Of a stretch of DNA of 64,000 nucleotides, positions 9,837-18,231 are shown piece after piece. Positions within the stretch are counted from its first letter, which is position 1; each line of letters opens with the position of its first letter. Under the pieces are notes generated by a model. That model ran no database searches. It had not been told where the DNA came from and worked only from the letters and a program-made list of their open reading frames with translations. Where the stretch lies: assembly GCF_016653465.1 (NCBI RefSeq), contig NZ_NHSQ01000151.1, forward strand, positions 16,503 to 80,502. The letters run 5' to 3'. The DNA is from Thiocystis minor (GTDB lineage Bacteria > Pseudomonadota > Gammaproteobacteria > Chromatiales > Chromatiaceae). The position numbers and the translations under genes are program-made.

Positions 9837-11402
9837 TCACGCCGACAGTTCCGCCAGGTCGGCCAGCTCCCGTCCCTGCATCAGTTGGGTGGGGTCGATC
9901 AACTGCACCAGACGTCCTTGTTTCTCCAGGTTCGCCATGCGCGCCAGGAGTTTGGCCTGATCGCCGGACAGCCGGGGCGCCGGCTCGATCACGCTCTTGT
10001 GGATCCGCAGCACCTCGGCCACCGAATCGACGATGAACCCGGTGCGCGCGCCGTCGATCAGGAACACCATGACGCGCTGGCGGTCCGAGCGCTCCACGCC
10101 GGGCAGCCCCAGGCGTCGGCGCAGGTCGATCACCGGCAACACCGTGCCGCGCAGGTTGATGACGCCCTCCACGAAGGCGGGTGCATTGGGCACATGCGTC
10201 AGCTCGTCCGGGACACGCACGATCTCCTGCACACTCTCGATCGGTACCCCGAACTCCTCCTTGTCGAGGCGGAACACCACCACCTGCTCATCGTCGTCGG
10301 TGCCTTCCTCATCCCGCTCAGCGTCGTCATCGCCTCGCTCATCGTCTTGCAAGGTATCCACGGTCGTCAACGCCTCCTTGATAGCCGAATGACTGAACAG
10401 ATTGTCGGTTGAGATAATCGACACCAGGCGCTTGCCGCCGTCCAGCCGGCAGATGTCGGAGATATCGGCGAGATCCCCTTCCCGCGCGAGCAGACCGGGC
10501 ATGGCCTCCACGTCGGCCTTGGCGACCCGCAGCACCTCGTTGACACTGTCCATCACCACGCCGACCGAGGCCGCGCCCAGGGACACCACGACGATGCGAC
10601 TATGCTCGTCGGCATCGCGGGGAGGCAGCGCGAACATCCGGCGCAGACTCACCAGTGGCAGCAGGCGGTTGCGCAGGCTCATGACACCGAGTACATGCGC
10701 CTCCGAGCGGGGCACATGCACGATCTGCTCCGGGACCTGCACGATCTCCTGGACGTTCTCGATGGCAATGGCGTATTCCTGCCCGGCCACCTCGAAGCTC
10801 ACCAGTTGCAGTTCGTCGCTGTTCCCGTCCTCGTTGGTTTCGGCGCGGCTGAACAGGCCGCCGGCCATGCCGGCGGTCTTGGCGACGCTGACAATGTCCG
10901 CGAACTCCCGGCCGATCAGCTTGGCGAAATCCAGCACCATGATCATGGCGTGGCCGCCCACGTCCTTGATGAGCCCGGACAACAGCTCGGTATCCACGGT
11001 GCCGCTGATGCTTCCCACGGGTTCGATCTTGCTCGGCTCGACGCCGACCACGCTGGCGACCCGATCCACCACGAAACCCAATGGTTGGCCGATGTCGATC
11101 ACCAGGGCGCGCGTGGTGTCATCGTCGTCACGCTCGGCCAGACCGAAGAGATGACGCAGCGACACGATCGGCAGGATCTTGCCACGCAGGTTGGCCAGAC
11201 CGTCGAGGCTGGGCGGGGCCAAGGGCACCCGCACCACCTCGGGGACACGGATGATCTCCTGTACCGGGGCCATGTCCACGGCAAAGACCTCGTCGCCAAC
11301 GATGAAGGTGACGAACTGACGGATGTCGGAGATCTGCTCGTCGAGGTCGCCGTCGGTGGGAGGCGGCGGCGCGTCTCGTCGTTCCAGTGTCGCTGAAGTC
11401 AT
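9837..11402 (-). CDS. Triple CheW-domain coupling protein
   Basis: The 521-residue protein contains three complete CheW folds at about 27-165, 197-337 and 372-510. Each begins with a strand of the FxVGDEVFAVD type and has the RVPxxVxxVP and LRGxxLPxxxLRR signatures. The linkers are acidic (DDERGDDDAERDEEGTDDD before domain three). CheW links receptors to CheA, and a single chain with three CheW domains could bridge several receptor or kinase units and alter array geometry. No separate single-domain CheW is encoded in the window, so this is probably the only coupler of this pathway. It starts 15 nt after the receptor gene. Confidence 0.92.
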   Translation of the reverse strand: MTSATLERRDAPPPPTDGDLDEQISDIRQFVTFIVGDEVFAVDMAPVQEIIRVPEVVRVPLAPPSLDGLANLRGKILPIVSLRHLFGLAERDDDDTTRALVIDIGQPLGFVVDRVASVVGVEPSKIEPVGSISGTVDTELLSGLIKDVGGHAMIMVLDFAKLIGREFADIVSVAKTAGMAGGLFSRAETNEDGNSDELQLVSFEVAGQEYAIAIENVQEIVQVPEQIVHVPRSEAHVLGVMSLRNRLLPLVSLRRMFALPPRDADEHSRIVVVSLGAASVGVVMDSVNEVLRVAKADVEAMPGLLAREGDLADISDICRLDGGKRLVSIISTDNLFSHSAIKEALTTVDTLQDDERGDDDAERDEEGTDDDEQVVVFRLDKEEFGVPIESVQEIVRVPDELTHVPNAPAFVEGVINLRGTVLPVIDLRRRLGLPGVERSDRQRVMVFLIDGARTGFIVDSVAEVLRIHKSVIEPAPRLSGDQAKLLARMANLEKQGRLVQLIDPTQLMQGRELADLAELSA

Positions 11403-11417
11403 GATGGCATCCCCCGG

Positions 11418-13334
11418 TCAGGCGCTTTGCAGTTCATCGGCGAGCGAGGCGATTTCCTCAATGGCGGCGGCCAGTTCCTCGGCCCCCTGCGACTGCTGTT
11501 TCGACGCGGTGGCCGCTTCGGTGGCGGCTTTGTCGGCCTCCTGGGCCGCGGCGGAAATCTGTTCCACCCCGGTCTTCACCTGCGCGATGGCCGTGGCGAT
11601 CTCGTTAGCCGCCGCCAGGATCTCCTGGGTGCCGGTCTCCACGACGGCGATGTCCGACTCGATAATCACCAGATTGGCGGTGGTGGCCTTGGCCCGCTCC
11701 ACCTCGCTCATCGCGCCAGCCACGATCTCCTCCAGATCGCGCCCCACCACCCCGATCTGATCCTGTACCGCCTTCACCAGATCCTTGATGTTGTCGGCAT
11801 TCTCGGCGGAATCGTGGGCGAGGTTGCGGATGTCGGTCGCTACCACCACGAACCCCTTGCCGAACTCACCAGCCCGCGCCGCCTCGATCGAGCCATTGAC
11901 CGCCAGCATATTGGTCTGGATTGAGACCGTGGTGATGGCGTCGACGATCTTGTCGATGCGCCGCGACACCAGCTCCAGATCCTTGATCTGCCTGATGCTG
12001 GAGCGGGAGGAATCCGCCGCCGAGGAGATGCCCGCGACCAAGCCGTCGACGGTGGTTTTGTTCACGCCCAGCAGGGCCTTGATCGCCGCCACCTTTTCGC
12101 CACCGACGGTCGCGCGGGCCTGGGCCAGTTCCAGCCCCTTCTCGATCTGGGTGATGGCGGCGGCCGATTCCTCGGTCCCCGCGGACTGCACCTCCGCGCC
12201 TTTGCGGATCTGATCGATGGCGATCATGATCTGGTCGCTGGAGCGGTTGATCTCGGAGACGGCGGAGGACAGCTCCTCGGCGGCGGAGGCGACTTCCTCG
12301 GCGCTCTTGGCGACATCGGTGGAGGTCTTGAGTTCTTCCGCCAGCTCCGAGAGTGATTGAGCCGCCTGCTCGCATTCGGCCAGTGCCTGCGCCTGTTCGG
12401 CTACTGTCTTGGCGGCCTCTTCGGCGGCGGTAGACTGCTCTTCGGCGGCGGCGGCGATATTTTCCGATCCCTTCAGCGCTTGCTGGGCGGCAGTGCTGGA
12501 CTGTTGGGCACCGGCGGCGATCTCCTGTGCGCCCTTGACGATCTCGGCGGCGTCGAGACGGATTTGTTCCAACTGGGTGGTGATGGTCTTGCCCTTTTCG
12601 GCCTCCTCCTCCACGGTCTTGGCCGAACTGCCAATCCCCTCGGCGATGATCTTGACCTCACTCTGAATCTGACCGACGAGATCCTGGATCTGCTTGGCGC
12701 TCTTCTCGGAGGTCTCGGCCAGGGTACGCACCTCGTCGGCCACCACGGCGAAGCCCTTGCCGTGCTTGCCGGCACGGGCGGCCTCGATGGCGGCGTTCAG
12801 CGCCAGCAGATTGGTCTGGTCGGCGATGCGCGCCACCGCCTTGACGATATCGCCGATGCTGGCCGCCTGCTTCTCTAGATCGGCCACCCGTTCCACCGAG
12901 GCCGTCTGGCGTTGCGCGGCGACGCCGACATTCGTCACCAACCCCGCGACCTCGGCGCTGGTCCTGGCCACCAGCGTTTGCGTGGCCTCGCTCTTGGCTT
13001 GGCTGACATCCGCGCTACGCAACTGGCGACCGATGGCCGCCTCGACCTGCTTAAAGGCCGCCAACGACTCCTGCGCCGCGCCGGAGGCTTCCTCGGCACC
13101 GGTGGCGATCTGATCGGCGGCGCGCTTCAGCTCCTCTGCGGCTGATGCCGCCTCATTGATGCCGGAGGACAACTGGCCAGTCGCGGCGGCGATCCGCTCG
13201 GCCGCCTGCTGCTGCTTGGCGAGGGTACGCGCTCGCTTGCGTTGGGCTTCGGCCTCGCGCGCGGCCACGGCGGAGGTCTTGCCGTCGGCTGCGGTTGTCC
13301 CTGCGGTGGTCGAGGATTTTTTCACGAGGGCCAT
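11418..13334 (-). CDS. Soluble chemoreceptor with two tandem signalling tips
   Basis: This 638-residue protein has no hydrophobic segment and no PAS, Cache or other sensor domain. Alanine- and glutamate-rich coiled coil fills almost the whole chain. Two hairpin-tip modules are present: residues 169-206 ([20 protein letters not shown]) and 469-506 ([20 protein letters not shown]), each with about 100-200 residues of coiled coil on either side. Normal receptors have one. The second tip departs from consensus ([10 protein letters not shown] rather than [10 protein letters not shown]). It is the first gene of the operon, after a good ribosome site (AAGGAGACACCGC), and probably forms a cytoplasmic array. 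Confidence 0.92.
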   Translation of the reverse strand: MALVKKSSTTAGTTAADGKTSAVAAREAEAQRKRARTLAKQQQAAERIAAATGQLSSGINEAASAAEELKRAADQIATGAEEASGAAQESLAAFKQVEAAIGRQLRSADVSQAKSEATQTLVARTSAEVAGLVTNVGVAAQRQTASVERVADLEKQAASIGDIVKAVARIADQTNLLALNAAIEAARAGKHGKGFAVVADEVRTLAETSEKSAKQIQDLVGQIQSEVKIIAEGIGSSAKTVEEEAEKGKTITTQLEQIRLDAAEIVKGAQEIAAGAQQSSTAAQQALKGSENIAAAAEEQSTAAEEAAKTVAEQAQALAECEQAAQSLSELAEELKTSTDVAKSAEEVASAAEELSSAVSEINRSSDQIMIAIDQIRKGAEVQSAGTEESAAAITQIEKGLELAQARATVGGEKVAAIKALLGVNKTTVDGLVAGISSAADSSRSSIRQIKDLELVSRRIDKIVDAITTVSIQTNMLAVNGSIEAARAGEFGKGFVVVATDIRNLAHDSAENADNIKDLVKAVQDQIGVVGRDLEEIVAGAMSEVERAKATTANLVIIESDIAVVETGTQEILAAANEIATAIAQVKTGVEQISAAAQEADKAATEAATASKQQSQGAEELAAAIEEIASLADELQSA

Positions 13335-13714
13335 GCGGTGTCTCCTTGCGTCGGGTAGGACGGTGTGAACGGGCGTGACATTGAGTAGAACTACTTTAAA
13401 GCATTCATACTTGGAGTGGCAGGCCGTCAGTCTGTTTTCAACGATAGAAAAAATGATGAAGCGACTTCGTGACTCCGGTTGGAAACGCGCTCAACCGCCG
13501 CGCCTGCTCCGATGACCGTGGGTCCATGCCAGTCCGACCGCTCGTTCGAAACGGTGCATCCCATGTCCGGCGCGGTTTAGGAGGCTGGCGGCGACAACGC
13601 TCCTCGCTGTTTCACCGGGATTCTTGCTGATACTATCCGCGACGGAGCTTCGAGCCGAGAAATGGAAATGATCGATCAGCATCTGATGTATCGCGACGTA
13701 AAGGAGAGAGACCA
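13335..13714. other. Intergenic divergent region, che operon and PH-domain gene
   Basis: This 380-bp gap separates the first che gene (minus) from the PH-domain gene (plus) and must hold both promoters. Both genes have good ribosome sites near the ends. I find no convincing sigma-28 or sigma-54 promoter and no gene. Confidence 0.6.
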
Positions 13715-14206
13715 ATGTCCGAGATTCGTTATGACGCTCACCCTTCCCTAGTCCGGATGCGACCGTTCGCGACCCTGCTGACCATCCTGCTGTTGCTGGG
13801 GGGCATCCTGGTCGCCGTGCTCGGCGATCAGGTCTTGGCGTTCCTGCCCGAGGCGATCGTCGATCAGGTCGATGGCAAGGCCCTGCAAGCGATCGGCATC
13901 GGGGTCTTTGCGATCGCGACGCTGCAGCTGTTGATCTGGTGGGTCGCAACGCGCTCGGATCATTTGGTGATCACGCAGGATGAGCTGCTCTGGACCCACG
14001 GTCTGCTCAACAAGCAATACACCGAGATCAACATGGCCTCGGTGCGCACCGTGCGGGTCAGTCAGAGTCTGTTGCAGCGCATCATGAACGCGGGCGACAT
14101 CAAGGTCTTCACCGCCGGCGACAATCCCGAGATGATGGTGCGCGGCCTGCCGGAGCCGGCGCGGATCCGCGAGTTGGTCAAGGCGCAGGCGTCATCCGGA
14201 GTCTGA
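13715..14206 (+). CDS. PH-domain (bPH2, YdbT-like) membrane protein
   Basis: The 163-residue protein has two N-terminal membrane segments (about 18-40 and 57-78) followed by a bacterial PH domain of the DUF304 type (HLVITQDELLWTHGLLNKQYTEINMASVRTVRVSQSLLQRI). It starts after AAGGAGAGAGACC. The family occurs widely in membrane proteins of unknown function. It is followed after 2 nt by a small membrane protein, which is probably a partner. Confidence 0.85.
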   Translation: MSEIRYDAHPSLVRMRPFATLLTILLLLGGILVAVLGDQVLAFLPEAIVDQVDGKALQAIGIGVFAIATLQLLIWWVATRSDHLVITQDELLWTHGLLNKQYTEINMASVRTVRVSQSLLQRIMNAGDIKVFTAGDNPEMMVRGLPEPARIRELVKAQASSGV

Positions 14207-14208
14207 GG

Positions 14209-14508
14209 ATGGGCGCCGACAACCGTGGAGATTGGAAACTTCTGGCGGTCGTCCTGAGCGTCGTCGTACTCCTGCTTCTGGTGGTGGCCGCCGTCCTGCT
14301 GCCCGCGACGGTGCCGGCGGTCGCGGCATTGAACACAGGGATGGGGCTAAAGGAGGCCGTGCCCTGGGGCTTTGGCGTGACCCTCGGTCTGTTCGTGCTG
14401 TTCGCGATCGTCGCGGGCGACGGTCTGATCGGGGAACTTCAATTCATGCTGGGATCGTTCTTCTCGTTTTTCCTCATCCTCACGCTGCTGATTGCCTGGG
14501 TGTTCTGA
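14209..14508 (+). CDS. Small three-span membrane protein
   Basis: The 99-residue protein has three hydrophobic stretches (about 10-33, 52-68 and 79-99) and no known motif. It follows the PH-domain gene by 2 nt, which indicates one transcript. I do not recognise the family; it is probably a partner of the PH-domain protein. Confidence 0.75.
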   Translation: MGADNRGDWKLLAVVLSVVVLLLLVVAAVLLPATVPAVAALNTGMGLKEAVPWGFGVTLGLFVLFAIVAGDGLIGELQFMLGSFFSFFLILTLLIAWVF

Positions 14509-14509
14509 G

Positions 14510-14526
14510 AGTCCGGACGACGGACT
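14510..14526. terminator. Hairpin between convergent genes
   Basis: AGTCCG and CGGACT form a perfect 6-bp stem with a 5-base loop between the convergent membrane-protein and rlmB genes. There is no T run, so termination is only a possibility. Confidence 0.35.
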
Positions 14527-14537
14527 TGCCGATCGAC

Positions 14538-15278
14538 TCATCGACGCTGCCGCAATGCCTCGTACAGACAGACCCCGGCGGCGACCGAGACATTCAGGCT
14601 CTCGACCTGGCCGCGCATGGGTAGACGAACCAGCCGGTCGCAGCGTTCGCGGGTCAGACGTCGCAGACCGCTGCCCTCGCTGCCCATGACGAGCCCCAGC
14701 GGGCCGGTCAGATCGGCCGCGTAGAGGTCGATGTCGGCCTCGCCGGCGGTTCCGGTCAGCCAGATTCCCCGCGCCTTGAGTTCTTCCATAACGCGGACCA
14801 GATTGGTGACCTGAAAATAGGGCAGGGTTTCGGCCGCGCCGCTGGCGACCTTGCAGACCACGGGCGTCAAACCAACGGCATTGTCCTTGGGCGCGATCAC
14901 GGCCTGAACGCCGACCGCCTCGGCGGTGCGCAGACAGGCGCCGAGATTGTGCGGATCCTGTACCTCGTCGAGCAGGAGCAGGAAGGGCGGTTCCTGGAGA
15001 GCGTCCAGGAGCGCCGCGAGATCCTGTTCGGAGCGCGCCGCCGGCACCCGCACCCAAGCCAGAACGCCCTGATGGTTTGCCCCCTCTGCGCTGCCGTCCA
15101 GCTCGTCGTGGTCGACCTGACGGACCTTCACGCCCGCCTGACGGGCCAGTTCCGCGACATCGGCCAGCCGTCGATCGCGTCGGGTGCGTTCCAGCCAGAG
15201 TTCGGCGACGCCCTCGGTGCCAAACTTGAGCGCGGCGCGAACGCTGTGGATTCCGCTGACAGGGGAGAGGTCTTTCAC
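14538..15278 (-). CDS. rlmB: 23S rRNA (guanosine-2'-O)-methyltransferase RlmB
   Basis: The 246-residue SpoU-family enzyme 2'-O-methylates G2251 in the 23S rRNA peptidyl-transferase loop. It has an N-terminal substrate-binding domain (SGIHSVRAALKFG) and a knotted SPOUT domain with motif 1 (LDEVQDPHNLGACLRTAEAVG), motif 2 (VMGSEGSGLRRL) and motif 3 (LPMRGQVESLNVSVAAG). Length matches the family. It follows rnr by 2 nt, the usual gammaproteobacterial rnr-rlmB order. Confidence 0.96.
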   Translation of the reverse strand: MKDLSPVSGIHSVRAALKFGTEGVAELWLERTRRDRRLADVAELARQAGVKVRQVDHDELDGSAEGANHQGVLAWVRVPAARSEQDLAALLDALQEPPFLLLLDEVQDPHNLGACLRTAEAVGVQAVIAPKDNAVGLTPVVCKVASGAAETLPYFQVTNLVRVMEELKARGIWLTGTAGEADIDLYAADLTGPLGLVMGSEGSGLRRLTRERCDRLVRLPMRGQVESLNVSVAAGVCLYEALRQRR

Positions 15279-15280
15279 CG

Positions 15281-17728
15281 TCAGGACTCAGGCGCGGAGC
15301 CGGAAGGCTTGCGCTTGCGACGGTTGCGCGAGCGCGGCTTCTTGACGCCAGCCGGTTCAGCCGCTTTTGGGGCACCCTCGTCGACGACTTTCCGCGCACC
15401 CTGAGCGGCTGTCTTCTTGCGAGCGACCTGGCCGGCGGACTTGCGACGGCCCTGTTCGGCGGCCGGCTTGGGGGCGGCTTGCCCGGAAGACTTGTCGCCG
15501 CCCGACTTCGCGGACTTGCGCCCGCCCGATCCCGCGACCGGGACCGCGACCGGCACGAAATCGATCTTGCGATCGTCCAGATTCACCGCGGCGACCTGAA
15601 TCCGTAGCCGGTCGCCCAGACGATAGACCATCCCGGTCCGCTCGCCGTGCAGCCGGTGGCCGATGGGGTCGAAGTGATAATAATCGTTGTCCAGCGCAGT
15701 GATATGCACCAGTCCGTCCACATGCACCTCGTCGAGTTCGACGAAGATGCCGAACGAATTGACGCTGGTGATGGTGCCGTCGAACTGCTCGCCGAGCTTG
15801 TCCTGCATGAACTCGCACTTGAGCCAGTCCTCGGCGTCGCGGGTCGCCTCGTCGGCGCGCCGCTCGGTGCCCGAACACTGCTCCCCGATCTGTTGCAGGT
15901 CGATCTTGGAGTAGTCCAGATCCGCCGCCGTCCCGCCCGCGAGCAGATGCTTGATGATGCGGTGGACGATCAGATCGGGATAGCGTCGGATCGGCGAGGT
16001 GAAATGGGTATAGGCATCGAAGGCCAGGCCGAAATGGCCGACATTGTCCGCGCTGTACATGGCCTGCTGCATCGAGCGCAGCAGCACGGTTTGGATAAGG
16101 CGGCGATCCGGGCGATCCTTCACCTGCTCCAGCAGTTGCGCGTAATCGGCGGCGGTCGGTTTGGCGCCGCCCGGCAGCTTCAGGGCCAACTGGCCGAGGA
16201 ACTCGCGCAGATCGGTGAGCTTTTCCTCGCTCGGGGTGTCATGGATGCGATAGAGCGCCGGAATCCGCTTGCGCTCGAACAGACGCGCGGCGGCCACGTT
16301 GGCGGCCAGCATGCATTCCTCGATCAGCTTGTGGGCATCGTTGCGGATCAGCGGCACCACCGCTTCAATGCGGCCCTGGTTGGTAAACTCGAACTTGGTT
16401 TCCGTGGTGTCGAAGTCGATGGCACCGCGCTCGACCCGCGCTGCGTGGAGCACCTGATAGAGCTGATAGAGTTCGTGCAGACGGGGCAACACATCCGCGT
16501 ATTGCGCGCACAGATCGGCATCGCCATCGACCACCATGGCCGCGACCTGATCGTAGGTCAGGCGTGCCTGGGAGCGCATCACGCCCTCGAAGAAGCGGGT
16601 GCGCGTGACCTTGCCTTCCGCGTTGATATAGAGTTCGGCGGTCATGCACAGCCGATCCACCTGGGGATTCAGCGAGCAGAGTCCGTTCGAGAGGATCTCC
16701 GGCAGCATGGGGATGACCCGATCCGGGAAGTAAACCGAATTGCCGCGCGATTTGGCCTCGGTGTCCAGCGCGGTGCCGGGGACCACGTAGCTGGAGACGT
16801 CGGCGATGCAGACCAGCAGCTTCCAGCCCTTGGGCTTGCGTTCGCAGTAGACGGCATCGTCGAAATCACGCGCATCGGCCCCATCGATCGTCACCAGCGC
16901 CAGTTTGCGCAGATCCGTGCGGCCCTCCTTCGCCGTCTCCGGCACCTCGGCGGCGAGTTCGGCGACTTCCGCCTTGACCTCCTCGGGCCAGTCCACCGGC
17001 AGATCATGGGTGCGGATCGCGATATCCGTCTCCATGCCCGGCCCCATGTGATCGCCGAGCACTTCCACGATGCGCCCGATGGGCTGGGTGCGCGAGGTTG
17101 GCTGATCGGTGATCTCGGCCACCACGATCTGACCCTGCTGCGCGCCTTCCATGCGGTCGCTCGGGATGACGATGTCGTGGGTCAGACGCTTTTTGTCCGG
17201 CATCACGAAACCGACGCCGCTCTCTTGATAGAGACGACCGACCACGGTGCGGGTATTGCGCTCCAGGATCTCCACCACCGCGGCTTCCAGACGCCCGCGC
17301 CGGTCGCGTCCGCTCACCCGCACCACGACCCGATCGCCATGGAAGAGCGCGCGCATCTCCTTCGCGTAGAGATAGAGATCGTCGCCCCCTTCGTCAGGAC
17401 GCACGAAGCCGAACCCGTCCGGATGACCGATCACCCGTCCCGCGATCAGATCGCGCTTGTTCACCAGACAGAACGCCTGGTTGCGATTGCGGACCAACTG
17501 ACCGTCGCGCACCATGGCGCCGAGTCGGCGTTCCAGCGCGATCCGATCTTCTTCGTCGGTCAGGGTGAGGGTGGTGGCCAGCTCCTCGAAGGATTGAGGC
17601 ACCCCGTTGCTGGTGAGCGTATCGAGGATAAACTCGCGGCTCGGGATGGGGTTGGCGTATTTCTTCGCCTCGCGCTGGCGATGCGGATCCGCGTCTCTGG
17701 CGGTACTGGAGGGTTGACGTTTTGCCAC
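15281..17728 (-). CDS. rnr: Ribonuclease R
   Basis: The 815-residue 3'-5' exoribonuclease has an N-terminal winged helix (SREFILDTL), two cold-shock domains, a central RNB domain with the catalytic aspartates (IDGADARDFDDAVYC), and an S1 domain (GTITSVNSFGIFVELDE). A basic Lys/Arg/Ala-rich tail of about 90 residues follows. RNase R degrades structured RNA and takes part in rRNA and tmRNA quality control. The GTG start at 17728 is chosen because it matches family length and follows GAGATCAC; an ATG at 17818 would add about 30 residues and overlap the tRNA-Leu promoter. Confidence 0.94.
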   Translation of the reverse strand: MAKRQPSSTARDADPHRQREAKKYANPIPSREFILDTLTSNGVPQSFEELATTLTLTDEEDRIALERRLGAMVRDGQLVRNRNQAFCLVNKRDLIAGRVIGHPDGFGFVRPDEGGDDLYLYAKEMRALFHGDRVVVRVSGRDRRGRLEAAVVEILERNTRTVVGRLYQESGVGFVMPDKKRLTHDIVIPSDRMEGAQQGQIVVAEITDQPTSRTQPIGRIVEVLGDHMGPGMETDIAIRTHDLPVDWPEEVKAEVAELAAEVPETAKEGRTDLRKLALVTIDGADARDFDDAVYCERKPKGWKLLVCIADVSSYVVPGTALDTEAKSRGNSVYFPDRVIPMLPEILSNGLCSLNPQVDRLCMTAELYINAEGKVTRTRFFEGVMRSQARLTYDQVAAMVVDGDADLCAQYADVLPRLHELYQLYQVLHAARVERGAIDFDTTETKFEFTNQGRIEAVVPLIRNDAHKLIEECMLAANVAAARLFERKRIPALYRIHDTPSEEKLTDLREFLGQLALKLPGGAKPTAADYAQLLEQVKDRPDRRLIQTVLLRSMQQAMYSADNVGHFGLAFDAYTHFTSPIRRYPDLIVHRIIKHLLAGGTAADLDYSKIDLQQIGEQCSGTERRADEATRDAEDWLKCEFMQDKLGEQFDGTITSVNSFGIFVELDEVHVDGLVHITALDNDYYHFDPIGHRLHGERTGMVYRLGDRLRIQVAAVNLDDRKIDFVPVAVPVAGSGGRKSAKSGGDKSSGQAAPKPAAEQGRRKSAGQVARKKTAAQGARKVVDEGAPKAAEPAGVKKPRSRNRRKRKPSGSAPES

Positions 17729-17765
17729 GTGATCTCGTGAATTCTCAAAAAGGCTAAGTGTACCG

Positions 17766-17794
17766 TTGACAAGCCCGGCGCGTCTCACTAATAT
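17766..17794 (+). promoter_or_regulatory. Sigma-70 promoter of tRNA-Leu
   Basis: A perfect -35 (TTGACA, 17766-17771), a 17-base spacer and a -10 of TAATAT (17789-17794) lie about 54 bases before the tRNA. A GC-rich discriminator (TCGCGCC) follows the -10, as is typical of stable RNA promoters under stringent control. Confidence 0.75.
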
Positions 17795-17847
17795 TCGCGC
17801 CTCGCTCGGTGTCGTCATCGCTCGCTTGATGACACTCCAAGCCTCAT

Positions 17848-17934
17848 GCCGAGGTGGCGGAATTGGTAGACGCGCATGGTTCAGGTCCATGTAAGCGAAA
17901 GCTTGTGGAGGTTCGAGTCCTCTTCTCGGCACCA
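17848..17934 (+). tRNA. tRNA-Leu (anticodon CAG)
   Basis: The 87-nt gene includes an encoded CCA. The acceptor stem GCCGAGG pairs with TCTCGGC. The D arm is GGCGGAATTGGTAGACGC-like, the anticodon stem CATGG/CCATG encloses TTCAGGT (CAG), the variable arm is long (AAGC-GAAA-GCTT), and the T loop is GGTTCGAGTCC. The long variable arm marks a class II tRNA, and the anticodon reads CUG leucine codons. It is divergent from rnr. Confidence 0.96.
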
Positions 17935-17964
17935 TTCTCTCAATGGCTTGGAAAAATAAGCGCT

Positions 17965-18006
17965 TTCTCAATCCCAGGGTTTACCTTCTCAATTCCAGGG
18001 TCTACC
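17965..18006 (+). repeat. 21-bp tandem duplication downstream of tRNA-Leu
   Basis: Two adjacent 21-base units (17965-17985 and 17986-18006), each of the form TTCTCAATYCCAGGGTYTACC, differ at two positions. They lie 31 bases after the tRNA in a non-coding 297-bp gap before degQ. No integrase or other mobile gene is near, so they may be simple slippage or a decayed attachment footprint. Confidence 0.7.
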
Positions 18007-18231
18007 CCCGTACGCAAGTTCGGTCCCTCTGTTCGGCCCCGTCTTTTCACTGTCTGTCTCCAGCCCTTCACGCTTGCCTTGACAGCGATCACGCGCCTCT
18101 CGCCTACCGATGTTCATCGAAGGTCGGGATTGCCTCTCTTGACGGTTGCGCGCAAAACGTCGTCATCCATTGCGCAATCAGGCTTGCTCCCTTATTTTTG
18201 ATGTCATGCGATCTCAATCAGACGGCCAGCC

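Noticed and set aside
13491..13949. A 152-codon minus-strand frame over the divergent gap and the PH-domain gene
   Set aside because: It is opposite a clear gene, Arg-rich and without ribosome site.
15647..17740. A 697-codon open frame on the plus strand opposite rnr
   Set aside because: It mirrors rnr codons in a GC-rich genome; its composition (His, Gln, Asp, Ala rich) is the usual antisense pattern and it has no ribosome site or family signature.
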